Shown here in pieces: positions 47,488-56,055 of a stretch of DNA of 64,000 nucleotides. Source of the DNA: Anderseniella sp. (lineage in GTDB: Bacteria; Pseudomonadota; Alphaproteobacteria; Rhizobiales; Aestuariivirgaceae). The position numbers and the translations under genes were made by a program. Numbering within the stretch: position 1 is the first letter of the stretch; each line of letters starts with the position of its first letter. The notes below the pieces were generated by a model, which searched no databases, was not told where the DNA came from, and worked only from the letters and a program-made list of their open reading frames with translations. The stretch lies in assembly GCA_028289645.1 (NCBI GenBank), contig JANQOK010000016.1, positions 496,001-560,000 of the forward strand, given 5' to 3'.

Positions 47488-48099
47488 TCACCCCGCTCTG
47501 AAACAGCGCCCACCGGGACGTGTCTTGCGCGGAGAAACCGTTGCGCTGGTGCCGAAGCAGGTAATGACGATCTCGCCGTTTTTGGCACAGATGCTCGACT
47601 GGAACATGACCGGCTTGTCAGCCATGACCCGCGCCTGCGTGATGGCAAAAGCATTTACGATAGCGTCATGGCGCGACTGGCAGGTTTTCCGGTTGTCGCT
47701 GGTTTTACGGGTGGCGAAATCGATGATGCGAGCGGTACCCGTGCCGGTTTTGGCAGGAACCAGCCAGGCGGCAAATTCTTCAACGGCGACAGCCATTGTG
47801 TCGAACGGCACGGCTTCGCGATCAGCCTTGCTGGACCGGGTCTTGGCCATCATCCCGGTCGAGACCGGCTGCCGACCGGCGCGGCGGACAGCGAGGCGGT
47901 CCGATTTGGTGTGCCCCCAGGTAATCATCGACTTGCGGATTACCGTTTCTGAAGGCGCGGCCATTGCAGTCACGGGTGCGGCCACGGTCACAGATGAGCG
48001 GGCGTCCAGGGCCTGCCAGGAAAACACGGGCAGCAGTGCAAGCGCACCCACGGCAAACCCGGTCCGCATTGTTTGCGGTGATGGGAGATTGACAGCCAT
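47488..48099 (-). CDS. Exported protein of unknown function
   Basis: 203 residues from ATG 48099; the frame's first ATG (48126) would overlap the TPR gene by 20 bases. A hydrophobic segment at about 17-33 is followed by Arg/Lys/Ala-rich sequence and a C-terminal part with two Cys (SSICAKNG, CFGTSAT). No domain is recognised. It follows the TPR lipoprotein gene within eight bases, so it may belong to the pilus module. Confidence 0.55.
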   Translation of the reverse strand: MAVNLPSPQTMRTGFAVGALALLPVFSWQALDARSSVTVAAPVTAMAAPSETVIRKSMITWGHTKSDRLAVRRAGRQPVSTGMMAKTRSSKADREAVPFDTMAVAVEEFAAWLVPAKTGTGTARIIDFATRKTSDNRKTCQSRHDAIVNAFAITQARVMADKPVMFQSSICAKNGEIVITCFGTSATVSPRKTRPGGRCFRAG

Positions 48100-48106
48100 G
48101 GGACTA

Positions 48107-48691
48107 TCAGGCCTTTTCACGCACAATGCGTTTGCCGCTCTGGTTAAGCAGTTCCAGATTGTTGCGGATCACCGGATTGTCAGGCTCACGCTCATAAGCC
48201 GCCAGGAAATGCTGGCGTGCCTTTTTGAGGTCACCACGCAACAACTGGGAGTAACCCAGATTGTTCAACATCATGGTGTTGTGGCCAACCAGCTTGATGG
48301 CCTGGGCATAGGCGCGATCTGCAAGATCGAAGCGCCGAAGACGGTCATAGGACGCCGCAAGGCCAACCCATGCCTCCACGTCGCGTGGTGACACTTCCAC
48401 TGCCTTGCGGTAGCTCTTTTCCGCCAGACCGAAGCGTCCCTCGCGAAACTCTCCTTTTGCCGTCAGCAGCAAATTGTCGGAGGCATGATAGGGGGCACGG
48501 CCAGCATGATGCTTTGTGCCCGTCTCTGCCTGCAGGTGATCCGACGTCGCAGGATGCGATCCCGGCAGACGCGGCGAGGTTTCAGATATGCCGGCACCAA
48601 AATCGGCCACGTGACTCAAAGAGAAGCCCTGTGAACAGCCGGCTACGCTCAGTGCCAGAACACCTGAAATGAACAGTTGATTGATCTTCAT
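48107..48691 (-). CDS. TPR lipoprotein, TadD-like
   Basis: The protein has 194 residues. A lipoprotein signal ends LSVAGC (Cys 19). Three tetratricopeptide repeats at about 75-180 (GRFGLAEKSYRKAVEVSPRD, DLADRAYAQAIKLVGHN) follow a linker. TadD-type TPR lipoproteins help assemble Flp pili. It is divergent from cpaB across an AT-rich 254-base gap (48692-48945) that should hold both promoters. Confidence 0.75.
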   Translation of the reverse strand: MKINQLFISGVLALSVAGCSQGFSLSHVADFGAGISETSPRLPGSHPATSDHLQAETGTKHHAGRAPYHASDNLLLTAKGEFREGRFGLAEKSYRKAVEVSPRDVEAWVGLAASYDRLRRFDLADRAYAQAIKLVGHNTMMLNNLGYSQLLRGDLKKARQHFLAAYEREPDNPVIRNNLELLNQSGKRIVREKA

Positions 48692-48945
48692 AGTACGCCC
48701 TCCCAGTTCAGATTCAGGCGTGCACTATGACAAAGGTCCATGAAAGAACATTCAGCATAACCGTTCAAATTTTCTGCAAAATTCAAACATTAAATTTTTA
48801 TGAACACTCATCATTCAAATATAAATTATTACATTTTTAGCAGTTAGTGAACCAACACTTTACTGTATTATCACAGAACGCTCTATAATTGCGACCTGAT
48901 CATGTATCTTGTCTCGGAATCTACTGGTTTCTGGGAGGCATCGGG

Positions 48946-49923
48946 ATGGCAGAGAACGCGACGCGGCGCGAATGGCGCAGCAAACACCATACATATACCG
49001 GCAAGCAGCTGGGCGGCGGACTGTCCGGACTGCATCTGTCCAGCAAGGCCGGGCGCATCTTCGCGCTGGGTTGCATTGCGCTGGTGTCGGGCATTGTAGG
49101 GGCGACCATTACCGGCCAGGTGTTCGCGTACAAGTACCGCAATATGACCGCTGAAGCCGTGGTTGAGCCTGCTCCGGTGGAACCGCAACTGAAAACATCC
49201 ACGGTGCTGGTTGCAACCCGCGCCTTGCGCTTCGGAGACAAGGTCGACAGTGCCGCAGTCCGCGCCACCACGTGGATCGCAGGAACCGAGCCTGCCGGAT
49301 CGTTCAAGACACTTGAGGAGTTTCAGGCCGGTGTCGATGCGCGCGCGGCACTGGCGCCCATTGAAATCGACGAACCTGTCCTGGCGGCAAAGGTCACAGG
49401 CCCCGGCGAACGCCCGACACTGTCGGCACTGGTGCAGGACAATATGCGCGCTCTGACCGTACCGGTTGATGAAGTCTTCGGCGTGGCCGGTTTCATTCTG
49501 CCGGGCGACCGGGTGGACGTCATGGTAACCCGCACGCTGAGAGCCGGTGACCCGACATCTTCACAGTCAGATGTACTTGTGCAGAACGTGAAGGTCCTGG
49601 CAATCGACCAGAAGGCCGACCAGCGTCTCGATGCACCCAGCGTATCAAGTGCGGTTACCCTGGAAGTCGACTCCGAAATGGCCCAGAAACTGGCACTTGG
49701 CGGATCCATCGGCCGGTTGTCGCTGGCCCTGCGGGCCGCCGGATCGGCACATCGCGCCGACGTGGGGTCGATATCCTTGGCAGACCTTGCGGGCGGAACA
49801 AAGCGGCGCCGCGACATGACCATCGTGCGCGGCGTCAAGGGCCGGACCGCCAGCTCGCCAAGCCAGCCGGAAAGTCCGGATCCGCAGGCACCGGTACAAG
49901 TGCAGAATACACCAACGGAATAG
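48946..49923 (+). CDS. cpaB: Flp pilus assembly protein CpaB
   Basis: 325 residues from ATG 48946 with GGGAGG upstream. A cytoplasmic basic stretch leads to one membrane helix at about 38-58. SAF domain residues follow (VATRALRFGDKVDS), then the RcpC/CpaB domain with ALTVPVDEVFGVAGFILPGD at about 168-187. It links the inner membrane to the secretin. cpaC follows after 80 bases. Confidence 0.9.
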   Translation: MAENATRREWRSKHHTYTGKQLGGGLSGLHLSSKAGRIFALGCIALVSGIVGATITGQVFAYKYRNMTAEAVVEPAPVEPQLKTSTVLVATRALRFGDKVDSAAVRATTWIAGTEPAGSFKTLEEFQAGVDARAALAPIEIDEPVLAAKVTGPGERPTLSALVQDNMRALTVPVDEVFGVAGFILPGDRVDVMVTRTLRAGDPTSSQSDVLVQNVKVLAIDQKADQRLDAPSVSSAVTLEVDSEMAQKLALGGSIGRLSLALRAAGSAHRADVGSISLADLAGGTKRRRDMTIVRGVKGRTASSPSQPESPDPQAPVQVQNTPTE

Positions 49924-50003
49924 AGAAGTAGAAAAGGGAGCGCCCCGGATGATCTGTCACAGCAGACAATATGGATCAAAACGGGCGTGCAGGGAGATAG
50001 ACA

Positions 50004-51446
50004 ATGAGCATTACGACAGACACGCTGCCCGGCAGTAGCTTGCGAGATCTGATGGCCCGCCTTGTGGTGGTGCTGTTCAGCTGCATGTGCGTATTGACCG
50101 TGGCGACCGGACACGCCGTGGCTGCAACACAGTTCAGCCCCGGTACAAGCAAGGTCCAGCAGATGAAGGTGCCGGTTGGCCAGTCTGAGACGGTCAAGTC
50201 TGCTGCGGACATTGCCAACCTTGTGGTCGGCGATCCTGACATCGCCGATGCCTCGCCGCTTGGCACCAGGTCTTTCTATATCCTGGGACGCAAGACCGGA
50301 CGCACCAATCTGTCGCTATATGACGAAGAAGACAATCTTCTCGGCGTCATCAATGTTGAAGTGACATTCGACACCGGTGGCCTGAAAGATGCCCTTCGCA
50401 CCGTGCTGCCGCGCGAAAACATAAGGGTGCGCAGTGTGAACGGCCGGGTCCTTCTGCAGGGCGCAGTGGGCAGTGCAACCGCTGCGGCTCGCGCCATGCA
50501 GGTCGCCAAAGACTTTGCCGGCGACAAGGTAACCAACGCCATGACGGTCGGTGCAAGCCAGCAGGTCACTCTGGAAGTGCGCTTCATTGAGGCTAAACGC
50601 AACGCCAGCCGCGATCTTGGCGTCAACTATTCTGTCAGCGCCGGCGGTATCAGCTTTCAGCCGTTCGGTAGCGCTCTTGCCTCCAATGCCGCCACGGCCC
50701 CGTTCGGCCGGCTGGTGGCAGACATGCTGACCGGTGGTGCGTCGGCCGACATCATCGTCCAGGCGTTGGAGAAGAAAGGCGCGGCGCGGCGCCTGGCAGA
50801 ACCTAACCTGACTGCCTTGTCCGGTGAAACGGCAAGCTTCCTGGCGGGTGGCGAATTTCCCGTGCCGGTCGCCCAGGAGGACAACAAGATATCCATCGAG
50901 TTCAAGAAATTCGGTGTCAGCCTGGCGTTCACGCCAACTGTGCTGGACAATGGCCTGATCAACCTGGCCATCGAACCGGAAGTCAGCGAGCTGGATTTCA
51001 GCCGCACGGTGACCACCAGCGCGATCCAGATTCCGAGCCTTATCGTGCGCCGGACCAGAACAACAGTTGAACTGCGCGACGGCCAGAGCATCTCGATTGC
51101 CGGCCTGCTGCAGACCTTCAATGCGCGCAACGCCGACCAGATCCCATGGCTGGGCGATGTGCCGGTGCTGGGCACCTTGTTCCGGTCAAGCGGCTTCCAG
51201 AAGTCGGAGACCGATCTGCTGGTGATCATCACCCCGCGCCTTGCCAAGCCGGTTGATCCGTCCAAACGGATACCAACCCCGCTGGACCTGACCGCATCGA
51301 GCAATGACGAGCAACTGTTTCTGCACGGCAAGGTCGAGGTCAGTCGCAACTATCTTTCGTTCATCGAAAACGGCGGTCACGTGAAAGGCCCGTACGGCCA
51401 CATGATTGATATGCCAGGAGGTTCAAATGCAAATGTCACCAAATAA
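50004..51446 (+). CDS. cpaC: Flp pilus secretin CpaC
   Basis: The protein has 480 residues. A signal peptide comes first, then the N-terminal pilus secretin domain (ANLVVGDPDIADASPLG at about 71-87), a BON-like segment (GRVLLQGAVGSATAA), and the secretin domain with EVRFIEAKRNASRDLGV and VPVLGTLFRSSGFQKSETDL at about 390-409. It forms the outer-membrane pore for Flp pili. The ORF overlaps the next start by 20 bases. Confidence 0.92.
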   Translation: MSITTDTLPGSSLRDLMARLVVVLFSCMCVLTVATGHAVAATQFSPGTSKVQQMKVPVGQSETVKSAADIANLVVGDPDIADASPLGTRSFYILGRKTGRTNLSLYDEEDNLLGVINVEVTFDTGGLKDALRTVLPRENIRVRSVNGRVLLQGAVGSATAAARAMQVAKDFAGDKVTNAMTVGASQQVTLEVRFIEAKRNASRDLGVNYSVSAGGISFQPFGSALASNAATAPFGRLVADMLTGGASADIIVQALEKKGAARRLAEPNLTALSGETASFLAGGEFPVPVAQEDNKISIEFKKFGVSLAFTPTVLDNGLINLAIEPEVSELDFSRTVTTSAIQIPSLIVRRTRTTVELRDGQSISIAGLLQTFNARNADQIPWLGDVPVLGTLFRSSGFQKSETDLLVIITPRLAKPVDPSKRIPTPLDLTASSNDEQLFLHGKVEVSRNYLSFIENGGHVKGPYGHMIDMPGGSNANVTK

Positions 51447-51741
51447 GTCAATGACACTGTGGCGCACGGTTGCAGCAACCGCGCTGTGTGGCCTGATCGC
51501 TGGATGCGGCCAGACCCATCTCAGTCACTCGGACAAGATCTCGGCTGCTTCGGGTGACGCGGTACGGGCCGCAGCGGTCATGCAGACGGTTGATCCATGG
51601 CCTGAATACGTCCTCGACACAGAGGTCGACATGGACGGCGAGCTGGCAGTCAAACGGGCCAATGACTACAAGATCGGCCGCACCAAGCCGCTGCAGGGCG
51701 AACGCTCGTCAGGCGGCTCATCGACCTCCACCGGGGAGTGA
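51427..51741 (+). CDS. Small lipoprotein in CpaD position
   Basis: 104 residues from ATG 51427, with an excellent CAGGAGG site inside the cpaC end. The lipobox is LIAGC at about 25. The mature part is short and ends in Ser/Gly/Thr-rich sequence. CpaD proteins occupy this position but are about twice as long, so this is either a reduced CpaD or a different pilus lipoprotein. No cpaE, cpaF or tadBC follows. Confidence 0.65.
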   Translation: MQMSPNKSMTLWRTVAATALCGLIAGCGQTHLSHSDKISAASGDAVRAAAVMQTVDPWPEYVLDTEVDMDGELAVKRANDYKIGRTKPLQGERSSGGSSTSTGE

Positions 51742-51816
51742 TCGGGGAAAGCCGGCACCCGCGCACTGGCTGACAGCTTTTGTCATTTCGCGCATTCTCG
51801 CTTAAACCTTGCTGCG

Positions 51817-51848
51817 GGCAGGAGCTCCGGCTCCTGCCTTCATTGTTT
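51817..51848 (+). terminator. Terminator after the pilus module
   Basis: GGCAGGAGC and GCTCCTGCC pair perfectly around TCCG, followed by the T-rich TTCATTGTTT. It lies 76 bases past the small lipoprotein gene and just before the creatininase gene. Confidence 0.7.
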
Positions 51849-51870
51849 ACAAACGCGAGATGATGACACG

Positions 51871-52665
51871 TTGAAACCGCATCCCTACTGGCATGACATG
51901 CCGGCCAGCATGATTGCAGAGGCTGACTGCAGCGACTGGATTGTTGTGCTGCCGGTGGCCGCAACCGAGCAGCACGGTCCGCACCTGCCCGCCTCAACGG
52001 ACACGGATATTGCCCGTGCCATGGTCGCCGCATGCGTGTCGAGCCTGCCGGACGATGCGAAAGTTTCGTTCCTGCCGATTGAGGAAATCGGCGCGTCTGC
52101 AGAGCATGGTGATGCACCCGGCACCATATCGCGCGATCCGTGTGACCTGGCACAAGCCTGGGTCGACATTGCCGCAGACCTGAACATCAACGGCGTGCAG
52201 AAGCTGGTGCTGGTCAGTTCGCACGGCGGCAATACACCGGTGTGCGACATGGTCATCCAGCGCGCCCGCATAGAGCTTGGCATGCTGGCTGTCGCCACCT
52301 CATGGGCCAGGTTCGGCTATCCAGACGGCCTGTTCAGCGACGATGAGGTTGCGCTGGGCATCCATGGCGGTGACATCGAGACGTCCATCATGCTGGCGTC
52401 CCGGCCCGAGACCGTGGACATGGCGAAGGCTCGGGATTTTCCATCCATGCAGCAGGACATGCGCCGCGACATGCGGCATCTGCGTGCCTACGGCCCGCAC
52501 CGGTTCGGCTGGATGATGCACGACCTCAACCCTGACGGTGTAACCGGCAATGCCGGGGCCGCAAGCGCAGAGAAAGGCGCTGCCGTTATCGCCCACCAGG
52601 CACGGGGCTTCATCGAGCTGCTGGAAGACGTGAAATCGTTCGACTTGAGCCGCTTCAGACGCTGA
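51871..52665 (+). CDS. Creatininase-family amidohydrolase
   Basis: 264 residues from a TTG start; the ATGs just upstream are out of frame. Metal-site motifs are ATEQHGPHLPASTDTDI at about 32-48, VSSHGGNTPV at about 114 and HGGDIETSIMLASRP at about 167. Relatives open amide bonds in creatinine, mycofactocin precursor or riboflavin-pathway intermediates, so the substrate is open. It faces the catabolic operon and overlaps the livF 3' end by 11 bases. Its proximity suggests a possible hydrolytic step for the same compound. Confidence 0.8.
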   Translation: MKPHPYWHDMPASMIAEADCSDWIVVLPVAATEQHGPHLPASTDTDIARAMVAACVSSLPDDAKVSFLPIEEIGASAEHGDAPGTISRDPCDLAQAWVDIAADLNINGVQKLVLVSSHGGNTPVCDMVIQRARIELGMLAVATSWARFGYPDGLFSDDEVALGIHGGDIETSIMLASRPETVDMAKARDFPSMQQDMRRDMRHLRAYGPHRFGWMMHDLNPDGVTGNAGAASAEKGAAVIAHQARGFIELLEDVKSFDLSRFRR

Positions 52666-53368
52666 GATACTGGTCCCGGATTTCCGGGTGGGACTCCAGG
52701 TCTTCGAAGGTCGAGTCAAACACCGCGGCCCCGCCCTCGATGATTATCGCGCGGTCTGCAACGATGCGGGCAAAATGCAGGTTCTGTTCCGACAACAGCA
52801 CCGTCAGACCCTTGGCCTTGATTTCCAGTAGGGTCTGCGCCATCTGCTCGACGATCACCGGCGCAATGCCCTCGGACGGTTCATCGAGCAGCAGCAGTTT
52901 CGGGTTACCCATCAAGGTGCGGGCTATTGTGAGCATTTGCTGTTCGCCGCCCGACATCTGCTTGCCACGGTTGCCTGCCCGTTCGGCGAGGTTGGGAAAC
53001 AGTTCGAACAGGTGTTCGATCGACCATGAGGGCAGCCCCTTCCGCTCCGGCTGGCGGCCCACTTCGAGATTTTCCATGACCGTCAGGTCGCCAAAGATAC
53101 GGCGCTCTTCAGGGACATAGCCAATGCCGGACTGGGCAACCTTATGGGTGGCCCACCTGGTGATGTCCGAGGCTTCGAACCTGACCGACCCGGAACGCGG
53201 TCGCACCAACTGCATGATCGTGCGCATGGTGGTGGTCTTGCCGGCACCGTTGCGCCCCAGAAGGGCGACAACCTCGCCTGCGGCGACCTTGAACGACAGG
53301 TCGTGCAGGATATGGGCCTTGCCGTAAAAGGTATTGATGTTATCAAGTTCAAGCATTGTGTCAGCCAT
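52655..53368 (-). CDS. livF: Branched-chain-type ABC transporter ATP-binding protein LivF
   Basis: 237 residues from ATG 53368. Walker A is GRNGAGKTTTMRT, the signature MSGGEQQMLTIARTLM, and Walker B LLLLDEPSEGIAP. Pairing with livG gives the HAAT ATPase heterodimer. Its start lies eight bases inside livG. Last gene of the operon. Confidence 0.92.
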   Translation of the reverse strand: MADTMLELDNINTFYGKAHILHDLSFKVAAGEVVALLGRNGAGKTTTMRTIMQLVRPRSGSVRFEASDITRWATHKVAQSGIGYVPEERRIFGDLTVMENLEVGRQPERKGLPSWSIEHLFELFPNLAERAGNRGKQMSGGEQQMLTIARTLMGNPKLLLLDEPSEGIAPVIVEQMAQTLLEIKAKGLTVLLSEQNLHFARIVADRAIIIEGGAAVFDSTFEDLESHPEIRDQYLSV

Positions 53369-54134
53369 GGTCCTGGCCCTCAAACACGGTGCCGCCGCCG
53401 AGATACACCTCCTGCACGCGGGCATCATTTCGAACGTCATCGACGCTACCGGACGCAATCAGTTCGCCGCGGTTGAGCACCATGATGCGGTGTGCGTGGG
53501 CAAACACTACGTCCATGTCGTGCTCGGTAAACAGAACCGATATGCCGCGCTCTGCAACAATCTCGGCGGTGAGCTGCATCAGGCGCACCCGCTCCTTAGG
53601 CGCCATGCCAGCGGTGGGTTCGTCCATCAGCAGCAGTTGCGGGGCGTGGGCGAGCGCAATTGCCAGCTCAAGCCGCTTCAAATCGCCATATGCCAGGATG
53701 GCGGCGGCCCGTTCCGCCTGTTCGCGCATGCCGACAAGATCCAACAGTTGCGTGGCCTCATCAACATGCAGGCTGGAGGCGGAACGCCAGATGTTCCAGG
53801 TGCCGCGATGATGCGAAATCAGCGCCATCTGCACGTTTTCGCGCACGGTCATGGAGGCATAGGTGGCGGTGATCTGGAAAGTGCGCCCCACGCCCAGCCG
53901 CCAGATGCGCCGAGGGCTCAGGCCCAGGATACTGGTCCCGTTGAGCATGACCTGACCGGCATCGGCACCGAGCTGGCCATTGAGCATGTTGAAGCACGTC
54001 GTCTTGCCGGCCCCGTTGGGACCGATGAGGGCCAGCAGTTCACCCTTTTTCAGATCGAAGGACACATCAGATACGGCCTTTAGGCCGCCGAAAGACTTGG
54101 ACAGATTGCGCACACTGAGAACGGCTTCACTCAT
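53361..54134 (-). CDS. livG: Branched-chain-type ABC transporter ATP-binding protein LivG
   Basis: The protein has 257 residues. Walker A is GPNGAGKTTCFNMLNG, and ILAYGDLKRLELAIALA is the LivG-type signature, with LLMDEPTAGMAP as Walker B. It overlaps the fused permease gene by ATGA. Confidence 0.92.
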   Translation of the reverse strand: MSEAVLSVRNLSKSFGGLKAVSDVSFDLKKGELLALIGPNGAGKTTCFNMLNGQLGADAGQVMLNGTSILGLSPRRIWRLGVGRTFQITATYASMTVRENVQMALISHHRGTWNIWRSASSLHVDEATQLLDLVGMREQAERAAAILAYGDLKRLELAIALAHAPQLLLMDEPTAGMAPKERVRLMQLTAEIVAERGISVLFTEHDMDVVFAHAHRIMVLNRGELIASGSVDDVRNDARVQEVYLGGGTVFEGQDHG

Positions 54135-55990
54135 GACACCTGTTCCTCGTTACGCTCAAGTCCAGCTTTTATCGCCAGTTTCTTGATGAACCCGGCAATG
54201 CCTTCCGGCGCAATCACCACAATGGCGATGATGATGGCGCCCAGAATGGCACGCCAGTAGTCCAGCCTGGAAATCTCGTCCTCCAGCAACCTGAACACCC
54301 CTGCTCCGACTACTGGACCGGACAAGGTCTGAACACCGCCAAGCAGGACCATGACGAGCGCATCGACCGAGCGCGGAATGGCCGCCTCGTCAGGAAAGAT
54401 CGAGCCTTTGGAAAACACGTAGACACCACCTGCAATGCCTGCGAACACCCCGGCGATGATGAACGCCGCCCATTGATGCTGCCTGAGATTGATGCCGATG
54501 GACTCGGTACGGTTGGGATTGTCACGCCCGCCTCTGAGGGTATAGCCGAACGGTGAGAAAATCATGCGCCGCATGGCAAGGATGCCGCCGCCGCACAGCA
54601 CCAGCGCCAGGTAGTAGTAGGCGGTTTTCGACTTGGCCCACTCAGACGGCCAGATGCCGAGCAATCCGTCATCGCCACCGGTCAGGTCCTGCCACTGGAA
54701 GGCGGTTGACCAGACAATCTGGGCAGCGGCCAGCGTCAACATGGCCATGTAGACACCTGACAGGCGCACACAGAACCAGCCGAACACAAGTGCGCCGGCA
54801 GCCGCCATCAAGGGTGCAGCCACCAGGGCAAGCTCCATTGAGCCGCCGGCATACTTGATGACAAATGCCGCCCCGTATGCCCCGAGGCCGAAATAGGCCG
54901 CATGGCCAAACGACACCATGCCGCCATTGCTCATGATGAAGTGCAGGCTGGCGGCAAACAGGGCGAAAATCAGCACGTCCGTAGCCAGTACGATGGCAAA
55001 CTCCCCGGCAATGAAAGGCATCATCAGCAGGCCGGCCAGCAGCAGTCCGGCTACCGACTTGGCCAGAGCGCTCGCCGGCCGGATCGGCAGTTCGACCAGG
55101 CCGGCAACATGGGCCACGGTTTCGGCCTTGCCGAGCAGGCCATAGGGCCTGATCACCAGCACCACGGCCATCACGACAAACGCAAGTACAATGGTCGCCT
55201 GCGGCAGCACCAGCACGCCGAAAGCGTTGAGTTCACCGATCAGCAGCGCCGCGATGAAGGCTCCCGGGATGGAGCCCATGCCGCCGATGACAACGACGAC
55301 AAAGGCCTCGGCAATGATCGACAGATCCATCAGCAGGTTGATCGACACCCGGGGCACCTGCAGCGCCCCACCAAGACCGGCCAGAAACGAGCCGAGAAAA
55401 AACACCGTGGTGAACAGCCATGACTGGTTGACGCCGAGACTGGCCACCATCTCGCGGTCCAGCGTGGCGGCCCGCACCAGTATGCCCCAGCGGGTGCGGT
55501 TGAGCAGCAGCCACATGGCACCGAGCACAATGGGACCGAGCGCTATCAGCAACAGGTCGTATTCAGGTATCGGCTCGCCGAAAATGCGCACCACGCCGTC
55601 CAGTCCCGGCGCGCGCGGCCCGAACTGGTCCTCGCCGCCGAATATCAGCAGCACGGCATCCTGCATCAGCAGCACGACGCCGAACGTGGCCACCAGCTGG
55701 TACAGTTCCGGCGCGTTGTAGATGCGTTTGAGGATCAGCATTTCGATGACAACGCCAACCAGGGCAACAATCAGCGCAGCGGCCAGTACAGAGCCCCAAA
55801 ACCCGAGAATACTGCCGGGCATAAGCTGCACCAGCGAATAGGCGACATAAGCGCCAAGCATGTAGAACGAGCCGTGCGCGAAGTTCACGACACGGGTGAC
55901 GCCGAAGATCAGCGACAGCCCGCAGGCCACGAGAAACAGCGACGAGGCACTCGAAAGGCCCGTCAGAAACTGGGCGAAATAGAAGCTCAT
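54131..55990 (-). CDS. livHM: Fused LivH-LivM permease
   Basis: The protein has 619 residues. Residues 1-290 are LivH (GLSLIFGVTRVVNFAHGSFY at about 25-44, GGMGSIPGAFIAALLIGE at about 236). Residues 310-600 are LivM (SNGGMVSFGHAAYFGLGAYG at about 348-367, GRDNPNRTESIGI at about 475). The two permease subunits are normally separate genes; here one chain holds both, with about 16 membrane helices. It imports the substrate delivered by the binding protein at 56056. Confidence 0.92.
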   Translation of the reverse strand: MSFYFAQFLTGLSSASSLFLVACGLSLIFGVTRVVNFAHGSFYMLGAYVAYSLVQLMPGSILGFWGSVLAAALIVALVGVVIEMLILKRIYNAPELYQLVATFGVVLLMQDAVLLIFGGEDQFGPRAPGLDGVVRIFGEPIPEYDLLLIALGPIVLGAMWLLLNRTRWGILVRAATLDREMVASLGVNQSWLFTTVFFLGSFLAGLGGALQVPRVSINLLMDLSIIAEAFVVVVIGGMGSIPGAFIAALLIGELNAFGVLVLPQATIVLAFVVMAVVLVIRPYGLLGKAETVAHVAGLVELPIRPASALAKSVAGLLLAGLLMMPFIAGEFAIVLATDVLIFALFAASLHFIMSNGGMVSFGHAAYFGLGAYGAAFVIKYAGGSMELALVAAPLMAAAGALVFGWFCVRLSGVYMAMLTLAAAQIVWSTAFQWQDLTGGDDGLLGIWPSEWAKSKTAYYYLALVLCGGGILAMRRMIFSPFGYTLRGGRDNPNRTESIGINLRQHQWAAFIIAGVFAGIAGGVYVFSKGSIFPDEAAIPRSVDALVMVLLGGVQTLSGPVVGAGVFRLLEDEISRLDYWRAILGAIIIAIVVIAPEGIAGFIKKLAIKAGLERNEEQVS

Positions 55991-56055
55991 TCAGCCCCCT
56001 TGCTGAGCAATTGAAGTCGCGGGCCCGGCGTTACCGGGCTCGCTTTTGTTGTGTG

